Assembly (NCBI RefSeq): GCF_029784155.1
Contig: NC_073693.1
Span: 332,820,592-332,884,591 of the forward strand
From: Uranotaenia lowii
Lineage: Eukaryota; Arthropoda; Insecta; Diptera; Culicidae
Direction: 5' to 3'
Length of the DNA stretch: 64,000 nt
The notes under the pieces were generated by a model. That model was not told the origin of the DNA and did not search any database. It saw only the letters and a list, made by a program, of their open reading frames with translations. A program made the position numbers and the translations under genes. This document shows, one piece after another, positions 47,914 to 57,055 of the stretch. Numbering within the stretch: the stretch's first letter is position 1; each line of letters begins with the position of its first letter.

Positions 47914-49043
47914 GTGTCATTTTTGTCATTTTTGTCATTTTTGTCACTTTTGTCATTTTTGTCATTTTTGTCATTTTTGTCATTTTTGTCATTTTTGTCA
48001 TTTTTGTCATTTTTGTCATTTTTGTCATTTTTGTCATTTTTGTCATTTTTGTCATTTTTGTCATTTTTGTCATTTTTGTCATTTTTGTCATTTTTGTCAT
48101 TTTTGTCATTTTTGTCATTTTTGTCATTTTTGTCATTTTTGTCATTTTTGTCATTTTTGTCATTTTTGTCATTTTTGTCATTTTTGTCATTTTTGTCATT
48201 TTTGTCATTTTTGTCATTTTTGTCATTTTTGTCATTTTTGTCATTTTTGTCATTTTTGTCATTTTTGTCATTTTTATTTTTGTCATTTTTGTCATTTTTG
48301 TCATTTTTGTCATTTTTGTTATGTTTGTCGTTTTTGTCATTTTTGTTATTGGTGTCATTTTTGTCATTTTTGTCACTTTTGTCATTTTTGTCATTTTTGT
48401 CATTTTTGTCATTTTTGTTATGTTTGTCGTTTTTGTCATTTTTGTTATTGTTGTCATTTATGTCATTTTTGTCATTTTTGTCATTTTTGTCATTTTTGCC
48501 ATTTTTGTCGTTTTTGTCATTTTTGTCATTTTTGTCATTTTTGTTACTTTTGTCATTTTTGTCATTTTTGTCACTATTGTCATTTTTGTCATTTTTTTCA
48601 TTTTTGTCGTTTTTGACATTTTTGTCATGTTTGTCATTTTTGTCATTTTTGTCATTGTTGTCATTTTTGTCATTTTTGTCATTTTTGCCATTTTTGTCAT
48701 TTTTGTCATTTTTGTCATTTTTGTCATTTTTGTCTTTTTTGTCTTTTTTGTCATTTTTGTCATTTTTGTCATTTTTGTCATTTTTGTCATTTTTGTCATT
48801 TTTGTCATTTTTGTCATTTTTGTCATTTTTGTCATTTTTGTCATTTTTGTCATTTTTGTCATTTTTGTCATTTTTGTCATTTTTGTCATTTTAGACATTT
48901 TTTTTTTCTTTTTTTGTCATTTTTTTCATTTTTGTGATATTGTTATTTTTGTCATTTTGTCATTTTTGTCATATTGTTTGTCATTTTTTCATCTTTGTCA
49001 TTTTCGAAATTTTTTTAAATTTTGTTTTTTTTTTTATCATTTA
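47914..49043 (+). repeat. (GTCATTTTT)n array, segment 3
   Basis: Same unit and phase as segment 2. The marker GTTATGTTTGTCG recurs at 48318 and 48417, 99 bp (11 units) apart. The last 150 bp decays into T-runs. Frames of up to 424 codons here are repeat artefacts. Confidence 0.95.
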
Positions 49044-50417
49044 CTAGCTGACCCGGTGTGCTTTGCTACACCTTTCAAAATCAAATGATATTTTCAAAAA
49101 TTATTCAAATTTTTATTGTTTTATTGGCATTATTTTAAATCAAATTATAACATCATTCATTAGCAACCGCTACAAAATGAGAGCTGCAGTTGGAGTTACA
49201 AATTGCAACACAAAGATAACTTAAACAAATATTCTAAATCTTGCTCTATAAATTTATGTTAAAGATCTGATAATTTGAATCTGTCTGGAGGGCTCAAATT
49301 AATCGTACGCAAACAATCTTACTTATAAAATATGGTTGTTTTTTCTTAATATATTCTGGATTTATGCTGAAAAACTGAACGGAGATCGTGATTTTTAATA
49401 ATCAATCATACCTAATTTTTTCGTTCCCAAAATCCTCATATATCAAATATAGTTCCATGGGTGATCATTTTTTAAGCTTTACAACAAAATTTATATGAAG
49501 CCTCCTCCTTTCTTCCCCTCTCTACACTGTAAATCGTAAGGATCTATAACAATCGTAGAAACATATCTCGTAACCAAGTACCTTTCCTTGCCATATTTGT
49601 TTCCATTTATTGGCTTCGTTAGCATAAATTGAGAACTTATGCTAACACTATTGTTATGGGCTAACCCCCCTCCTCATATGTACCTACTCACTGAAAGGAG
49701 GATGGTGTGTCAGATAATCATAGAATCATACCAAAATGATTTTCCATGTTAAGTTTTGTCCATTTCTCGGATTTTGTAAAAAAAAGTTAAATATAAGCCT
49801 CCTCTTCCCTTCCTATATTCCCAATTCTATCCTCCTACTGCAAGAAAAGAATTGTTTTACAAAGAAAAAGCATTTTTCATACTCAATCATACTCAAATAG
49901 AACATGTCACGTTCCCAAATACCCGCCCATGCCAAATTTGGTTCCATTTGTTTTATTAGTTTTTGAGTTATGAAAAAAAAAATGAAAGAGGCCTCCTCCC
50001 CCTTTCAACTGGAAAGAGGGAGGGGTCTCAAATAATCATTGAAATATTTTTCGTTTCAAAATACCTTCCCATGCCAAATTTGGTTCCAATATCTTGATTA
50101 GTTTTCGAGTTATATGAAAAATTGTAATGTAGCCCCCCTCCCCCCTTCCTATCACCCCACTGGGAGGAGAGAGGGGTACCTTATATTCATAGAAATACTC
50201 CCCGTCCCCAAATAACACCCCATGTCAAATTTGATACCATTTGCTTGATTGGATCTCGAGTTATGCAAAAAATTGTCTTTTGTTTGGGAGGCCCCTCCCC
50301 CCCCTTACTGTTAGGGGGAGGGGTCCCAAACCATAATAGGAACCTTCCTCGGCCTCCAATACCCCTGTCTGCCAAGTTTCACGTAAATCGGTTCAGTAGT
50401 TTCTGAGTCTATAGGGA

Positions 50418-50462
<45 letters not shown>

Positions 50463-50484
50463 AATTCATTTTTATATATATAGA
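49044..50484 (-). mobile_element. non-autonomous Helitron, most complete copy
   Basis: Read on the minus strand it starts TCTATATATATAAAAATGAA after an A, runs through a (GTCT)n stretch, and ends with the perfect hairpin GGTGT-AGCAAAGC-ACACC, eleven bases before CTAG, followed by T. This matches Helitron structure (5' TC, 3' hairpin, CTRR, insertion between A and T, no TSD). The interior has five to six degenerate 150-170 bp subrepeats with the phrases CATGCCAAATTTGGTTCCAT, TCGAGTTATG and CCCCTCCCCC. No Rep or helicase domain, so it relies on an autonomous partner. It sits inside the 9-mer array. Confidence 0.85.
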
Positions 50485-50617
50485 TTGTCATTTATGTCAG
50501 TTTTATTCTTTTTAATTATATTATCTTTTCATTTTTGTAATATTTTTTCATTCTTGTCATTTCAGTCCTTTTTGTCATTTTTTATAATTTTTGTGATATT
50601 TATATTTTTTGTAATAT
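50485..50617 (+). repeat. (GTCATTTTT)n array, segment 4, decayed
   Basis: TGTCATTTATGTC at the Helitron border and words such as TTTTTGTCATTTTTTATAAT continue the array to the right of the Helitron. Confidence 0.7.
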
Positions 50618-51190
50618 TAAATTGCGACCCAGAGATGGGTCTTGACTCAAACATTCAGTCAGCGAAACTTTTTTTGTAAACAAATGAATCCAACTTAGAT
50701 GAAATTTCAGGGACTAGATAAGAGAAAATCGATGTTGAAAAACATGCGAAAAAAAAATTCGCCTTGTCTCCCGGTGAGACTTGAACCCACATCTTGCGCC
50801 TCTCCGGGGCCCATGTATCAACATTCTACTACAGGAGACCAACCTGGCGTATGAATATTATACTGGTTGAGTGTCGATGTCTATCGGAATGAAGGGAATA
50901 GTTCTCCCATGTGATCATAATCATTTTTCTTGGTCTATTTCTATTCCCATCATTTCATCTTACGGTAGTTGGAATCAAGTTTGGACATTTTTAAGCACGG
51001 CAAGATTTGCATTGCCTTCTCATATCCTGCACGGGTTGTCAGTTATGATGAGAAATGATGCGTTTGCCGTATTTGGATATCCAGCCAATTTCGGTGTTTG
51101 GCACCGCCTTATTTCTATTATTAAATTGCGACCCAGAGATGGGTCTTGACTCAAACATTCAGTCAGCGAAACTTTTCTCTACAAAAAAAA
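50618..51190. mobile_element. inverted-terminus element with tRNA-like promoter, plus fused end
   Basis: A full copy appears to run from TTTTTTTGTA at about 50671 to TTTTCTCTACAAAAAA at about 51186. The window end (63903) shows the left terminus in better form, TTTTTGTAGAGAAATGAATC, which is the inverted match of TTTCTCTACAAAAA. A 52-bp string beginning ATTAAATTGCGACCCAGAGA occurs at the left border (50617) and just inside the right end (51119), so the left border is the tail of another copy fused head to tail. The body holds a tRNA-like sequence on the minus strand. Confidence 0.65.
50765..50840 (-). pseudogene. tRNA-like sequence with good acceptor and T arm
   Basis: On the minus strand, TCTCCTG pairs with CGGGAGA over seven positions (one G-T). 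The T arm is GTGGG-TTCAAGT-CTCAC with a 7-nt loop and a GGGTTCAAGTC B-box. GTA/TAC forms a short D stem. The anticodon arm region (GGGCCCCGGAGAGGCG) does not fold as a tRNA. Likely a pol III promoter derived from a tRNA within a mobile element. Confidence 0.55.
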
Positions 51191-51560
51191 ATATATTTTT
51201 TGTTTTTTTTTTATTTTTATATTTTTGTAATTTTTGTTATTTTTGTAATTTTTGTAATTTTGTTAATTTGTCATGTTTGTAATATTTGTCATTTTTGTCA
51301 TTTTGGTCACTTTTGTTATTTTTTTCATTTTTGTCATTTTTGTCTTTTTGTCATTTTCGTGATTTTTGTCATTTTTGTCATATTTTTCTTTTAAATGGTA
51401 TTTTTGTAATATTTTTTTCATTCGTGTCAATTCTGTCCTTTTAGTCATTTTTTATAATTTTTGTGATTTTTGTATTTTTTTAAATTTTGGTCATTTTTGT
51501 TATTTTTGTCCTTTTTGTCATTTCTGTCACATTTGTCATTTCTTTTAATTTTTTTTCTTT
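51191..51560 (+). repeat. (GTCATTTTT)n array, segment 5, decayed
   Basis: Words TTTTTGTAATTTTTGTTATT, TTTTTGTCATTTTTGTC and variants, mostly degenerate. It continues the array to the right of the tRNA-like element, so the original locus reached at least this point. Confidence 0.75.
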
Positions 51561-53089
51561 TTGTAATTATTTTCACAGACAACTTCCCGCTATTACTAAA
51601 ACTTAGAGGAACTTTTAAAGAATTGAAGATAGAACTCTGAAAATTTTCACAAAAGAATCTAGCCGATCTGTTGGGTCTCCCTTCATTGAGATCACAAATG
51701 ATGAATTACTAATACCTTTTAAAAAAACCTAAGCTAAAAAATTAGAATTCCCTCCACGTGATACACTCTCTAAACCGTAAACCACCGTGACTGGCTGACC
51801 AAACTCAGTGAACCATATTTTGATGTGCCAATCAGTAGTGCCACAAACGCCAGGCCAGGGCGCTCGCTCATTTGACTCTAACTAACATCATCAACAAGAG
51901 CATCCACCAAACCATCAACCTGTATCCTAATAACGAACGCTAGCACGAAATCAGCGGTGGTGATGCAATGATTCCCATATAGAATGGTATCGGTCCAGCT
52001 TCTTCCTCGAAAATAACAATTAATCATCCCCAGTTTGTATACAATGAACCGGGATCGCCAACGTGGGTGCATTTTTTCACGGGATTTGTTTCCGATGGAG
52101 TCATCGGGATTTGCTGACTCGATTTTTTCGCCACCCTCTCGTGGGACGTCCACTTCCCGGCAATGTTATTCAAACCGTGTGGAGCACATCTCTCAGATTT
52201 CCCCTTTTTTTCCCCTCGTTTTGACAGATTTAAGCTTTTTTTTCAGATTTAAGCTTTCGTCTCCTATGCTCTCAAGGCAAAAAAAGCTTAAATCTGAGGA
52301 AAAAAGCTTAAAAACGAGATTCACGAGCACATATTTAAAAGATGTTTGTCACACGATACATAGACAAATCGTGTAGCGTTGCAGGGATCTGGGGACGTCA
52401 CTCTTTCTCAGCTTCTCTACCTCTTTGAAGTAGGTATGTGGCACCTTTGTTACTGTATGTATGATGAAAAAGGGTGGCTTCATATCCAGTCAATCAGACA
52501 GCATATTTTCCGAGCGCTGAGTTAGCCATTATATTGGAGGATGCTGGTTCTTGTGCAAGGTTTTGGAGAATTAATCTTTTCGTGACCTAGGTCAAAAAAC
52601 TATGATTTAGGTACTTTATTTATTAGCCAATCGAAACGCTGACAGGAAAAATTGATATGGATTACATACTGATATTGCTTAGTTCTTGTAACATATCTTT
52701 GGAAAATTCTCAACAAAAATCGTTACACTCAGCCAAAAGTAAAATTGAAACCATCAATGTTCAACCTATGATCTATGTAGAACTAAGTTTCCCAATCAAA
52801 GTAAGAGCCCTCCTAACTTTATCCGCACCGTCTAAAGTATAACTAAAACCTAAAAATACGGTATACTAGTAAGGTACATATATTTCAACCCAAGTCATCG
52901 ACCAACTTTCGATATACCACTTGGCCACGAAATGTGAAAATCCCGCGCCATAATACGCGGTGCTATCTCATTAGTCACGTGTCTAAATTTTGACCCTGGT
53001 ACTTAAATACACACATGTTCCTTTGGTAGACTACTAGCTACTGAGAGTTCATAACACAACCCACAGTATGGAGAAAAAATATCCGCTGG
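51561..53089. other. single-copy non-coding DNA with one hairpin
   Basis: At 52225-52320 CAGATTTAAGCTTTTTTTTC and CAGATTTAAGCTTTCG face AAAAAAGCTTAAATCTGAGG and AAAAAAGCTTAAA, a double inverted repeat about 95 bp long. Otherwise unassigned; 51880-52160 is less AT-rich. Confidence 0.35.
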
Positions 53090-53398
53090 ATGCGAATGAA
53101 AATTGAAGTGCCTCCCCCACAAAGATGTGGGTTGGAAAAACTAAGGTTAAAACAGCGGAGCAAAACAACAAACGATAATCTTAGCGCTGCACTGGCTGTA
53201 AAAGCACTGGATATAGGAAAAAGGATAGCAAAGGCAGAACATGTTATTTCTCTATTGGAAGCGCAAAATTGGAACTATAAAAAGATCCCGTTGACAGTTG
53301 GGAGGAGTGTTTTGGCACTGGCAGCCTGGAAAGAGTTGGTGCCTCTTTTCCTCGCCGGTTGCATTGTAAATAAAATGTGCATTTCAATTGGCGGATAA
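53090..53398 (+). other. unassigned open frame, 102 codons
   Basis: The frame reads MRMKIEVPPPQRCGLEKLRL and continues with a Lys/Arg/Ala-rich helix-like middle (LAVKALDIGKRIAKAEHVIS) and a hydrophobic end. It has more even codon composition than most frames in the window, and the DNA is less AT-rich. I recognise no domain. A TATAAAAAG lies inside it, and AATAAAATG near its end. It could be a fragment of an unidentified element or chance. An alternative upstream ATG at 53068 gives only 12 codons. Confidence 0.25.
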
Positions 53399-53755
53399 AA
53401 GGCTACGACTGCCTTGAGCTTCATTTAACAAGATTAGCGCTGCTTGAAACTCTGAACAGCCCGATCTGCATGCGGATTTGGTATCCCTTTACAGATACTC
53501 GTTTTTTAATCAGTTTTAGTTTTAAATTTCACACTCCATTAGTCAGTGAGCCATTTGTAACAAAATTTTAAATCATAACAATCATAATAATACTGACTTG
53601 CATGAAAAAACCTCTCTCAGAGAATCTCTTGTGTTTGAAAAGTTTTATATATTCAAAAAAAATCAGTATTTTTTTTTCATGAAAGGCATTGTTAAAAGTT
53701 CTTAAAAACTTTGAAATACTGGCGACCTCCTTATTTATTTTTTTTATTTTCGTAG
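53399..53755. other. AT-rich non-coding DNA
   Basis: Nothing recognised. Confidence 0.35.
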
Positions 53756-54612
53756 TAGGGGAAAAGTTCATATAACGCCCCATGTGGCTAATACGCGCCA
53801 CTCTTGTTTTGAAGAATCTGACACATTTTAAGCCTGCAAAATATTACCAATTTGTTTTAAATGCTGTGATTGGTCATGGCAAGTATGAATTTTTCCTTAA
53901 AATGCCCCTGTGTCATGATAATTTAACAATTTAGGTTTTTCTTCATTTTGATCTAAATTTTAAAACACTTTTAATAAGGTGTCACCAAGCAGAGAAAAAC
54001 GAATAAGACAATATTTTCTGACACATCGATAGAAGAGAATCTAAATTATGATTTTATGCTAAAAAATCATACTGAACTCGCTAAGGTATGCTTTTCATGG
54101 GTATGTTCTATCACGGCCCATGCGCTCTTTATAACGCGCCAATCGTAGTAGGCTGAAAATAGCATTAATTTTTCAAAAAGGCCAATTTCCATTGAAAATG
54201 AACAAAAAGTTCAAAGCCATATTTTGAGCGTTAATTCAGCCCAAAAAATCTATTTTTCATTTTTTGTTAAATTTCTATTAGTCCATTTTGATTTTCTTTT
54301 CAGTAAAAGTGTCTGTATGTATTGGTGTGTTTTCGGTCTTCGGCTGCTCTCGGGTGTGTTCGGCTGCTAGGCGCGTATTGAATACACAGCGGCGCGTATT
54401 CGCAACACAGTTTCGTTCTGTGGCTTTGAATATGGTTTTTAAAAATCATGTTTTTGGAGAAACTATAGCAATTTGAGTAATGAAAAATCATAGGAATTTG
54501 TAGAAAACACTTTTCTTCAACGATTACACCCATTTTTAACACAATTTGTACGTGGAATACACAGAAAATCAGCGATTCGCTTAGGTGGCGCATAATAGGG
54601 CATGTTCCCCTA
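53756..54612. mobile_element. TAGGGGAA-type MITE, 857 bp
   Basis: The left end TAGGGGAAAAGTTCATATAA is followed by ACGCCCCATG and TAATACGCGCCACTC. The right end, in complement, is TAGGGGAACATGCCCTATTA followed by TGCGCCACC. Only the outer 8 bp and the later (T/A)ACGCGCCAC wording match, so the inverted repeats are imperfect. TATAACGCGCC recurs inside (54131). Non-coding. Confidence 0.6.
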
Positions 54613-57055
54613 TTCCGTCACACGACAAACATAACTTGACGAACATAATTCCTAAAATTCACTCGGTCCATGGCAACCGTTCTCCAATTTCTCGGGCACC
54701 CCACGTTCGCCAGATCACGCTCCACTTGGTCTAACCACCTCGCTCGTTGCGCCTCCGCTCGTCTTGTTCCTACCGGATTCGTAGCGAACACCTGTTTTGC
54801 AGGACAGTCGTCCGGCATTCTCGCAACATGTCCCGCCCAGCGTATTCGGCTAGCCTTCACCACCTTCTGGATACTGAGTTTGCCGTAGAGTAGCGCGAGC
54901 TCGTGGTTCATTCTTCGCCTCCACACTCCGTTCTCCTGCACGCCGCCAAAAATGGTGCTTAACACTCGTCGCTCGAATACTCGAGGTCCTCGAGCAATAT
55001 CAAACAACCGGTCTAATGAGCGTCATATACAGGTTACACTTCGTGCGATGGCTAAGTCTTCTCGACAGCAGTTGCTTGTGGAGTTCATATTAGGCACGAC
55101 TTTCGCTGATAATTCGCCGCTGGATCTCACGGCTGGTGTCACTGTCTGCGGTGACCAGTGAGCCGAGATAGACAAAGTCTTCGACTATCTCCAGCTCGTC
55201 GCCGTCGATCGTGACCTTGTTATAACTGGACAAGGGGTTCGGTCGTTCTCGGATCCGCAGGCCAGCATTTACTTCGTCTTGGACGTATTAATCATCAACC
55301 CAATCCTTCCTGCTTCGCGTTTCAGTTTGCGATAGATCTCCTCCACCGCCGCTCCATGATCTGCTGACTATACCGATGTCGTCGGCAAAGGATAGACCAT
55401 CGCCTTGTCGAAGCCCCTTGCGTGATTCGAATGAACTCGAAAATTCACCCGATACCCCGAAACCCCGAAAGTGTTGTGTGCACTGCGTTCCATCCATGCG
55501 GAAAAGCCGTTCTCGTCCATGACTTTCCATAGCTCGTTACGGTCGATCGTGTCGTATGCGGCTTTGAAGTCGATGAGTGAGATGGTGCCTAGGGACTTGG
55601 GGTTCACGGCATTTTTGGAGGATTTGCCTTAATGTGAAGATCTGGTCCGTCGTTGACCGTCCCTCCATGAAGCTGGCCTGGTGACTTCCCACGAATCTGT
55701 TTGCTTGTGGCGTTTGGCGGCGTAGTAGGATTCGTCCGGTACATGTTATGTGTCCCAGATCCGGACCATGAACCGGTGTAGGCAATTGGCCAACTTGTCC
55801 GGGCCCATTTTGATAAGTTCAGCTGCGATGCCATCCTTCCCAGCCGACTTGTTGCTATTCAGCTGACGAATGGCTTCCTTAACTTCATTCATCGTTGGGA
55901 GTGACTCCTCTACGTTGTTGGCTACGCCGGCGATGTACCTTCCGAACACCTGAACGGCGCACATGCAGGAGATCAAGACGGTGGGAGTTGGTTTAGGTGT
56001 TCATCGAAGTGCTGCATCCACCTTTTGATCACTTCACGATTGTCCGTCAGGATGAAAATTATTTTTTTTACAAACCGAAACTACTTTAAAAAAAACTGAT
56101 ATTAGTTGCATTTGAATGTTTATTGTTGATTTATTTACGTGGTTATAAATAATTTACATATCTCTTTTTAACTTGTATTTGATAGAATGTTAATAATTAA
56201 GTAATAGTGTTATGTTCTTAAATATGCCCCGTTTGTTTTCTCACGAAATAATAATATGGTGAATTTTATCTAATTCGGGATTTCTGTATCGGTCGATGCA
56301 TTTTTATATAGATTGAAATAGTGTTAAAGTAATGCAATTGGTGTTTTGATGTGCTGGACAGATCGTCTCTTGGCGAAGCCTAATAGTAACGTATTAAGGT
56401 AAACGCAAGCAAATAACTGGCAGTTGACATTTTGTTTGTAAGGAAGTCGAACCATTTAGTGATATTGAGAATATTTATTTGAATGCAACCAGTTTCAAGA
56501 TGACCGGAATCAAGAAGAATTGGATGACAGCACCCCTCACTTTTGGTTTGTTGGAGTTTGGTGAGATCGTTTCTTTTTGAAAATTATTTTTACTATTCAT
56601 TGTCATATTTGTATTACACTTCTACTCATTCATCCTATTTGCCGAATAGGATTTCCCATAAAAAATTACCTTTCCCCACCTTTCTGAATTCAACACCCTG
56701 GGTCGTATGAGTTCTCTGCACCTGAAAAGTTAATTTTGTTGTATCAGATAATCCCCATTATGATTACATTGACTTGTCGCGGTGTGCATAAAGGTACCAC
56801 ACTTATTTTTAAAATCAACACTTGAAATGAGTGTTGCATCCAGACACTCATTTTGGCATCTTGTGTTGGTTTTAATTATGAGCTGTACCTTGTGTATCAG
56901 CCAATGCAAGATGTGTGTAGTCACCCAATGCTATGCTATGCTATGCTATGCTATGCTTCACGATTGTCCGTCAGGATGCCCCCGTCCTTATCCCGGCACA
57001 TTTCAGCTTGCGCCACGAAGCCTGCAGCCCGATGCAGCTGCTCCAGCTCCTCTAA
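54613..57055 (-). pseudogene. LINE reverse transcriptase, RTE/CR1-group, frameshifted
   Basis: Minus-strand fragments in order are: CRDKDGGILTDNREVIKRW (near 56990), EVKEAIRQLNSNKSAGKDG (near 55850), SHQASFMEGRSTTDQIF (near 55660), the motif A region DFKAAYDTIDRNELWKVM (near 55560), RKGLRQGDGLS and FADDIGIV, the active-site box with FADD in place of YADD (near 55380). The C-terminal RIRWAGHVARMPDDCPAKQV follows (near 54840). These are hallmarks of non-LTR reverse transcriptases that copy their RNA into nicked DNA. At least four frame changes and a missing piece between RQGDGLS and FADD make it dead. A 0.9-kb insertion splits it at 56054. No endonuclease domain remains, so it is 5' truncated near 57055. 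The clade is uncertain. Confidence 0.88.
56055..56955 (+). mobile_element. 0.9-kb retroposed insertion with 23-nt TSD and (CTATG)n tail
   Basis: CTTCACGATTGTCCGTCAGG plus ATG is found at 56032-56054 and exactly again at 56956-56978. Deleting one copy and the insert restores the LINE reading frame text around LTDNREV. The insert ends with about five CTATG/ATGCT units, a short tandem 3' tail as in several LINE and SINE groups. The interior is AT-rich with no RT motif. Oriented plus if the tail is 3'. Family unknown. Confidence 0.85.

Noticed and set aside
42310..49043. CRISPR array
   Set aside because: The repeats are contiguous 9-mers without spacers, in a eukaryotic context.
42539..49088. 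Very long open frames of Val-Ile-Phe, Ser-Phe-Leu, Cys-His-Phe, Met-Thr-Lys and Asn-Asp-Lys repeats on both strands (up to about 500 codons)
   Set aside because: The 9-bp unit GTCATTTTT has no stop in five of six frames, so tandem copies stay open automatically. No unique sequence, promoter or start context supports a gene.
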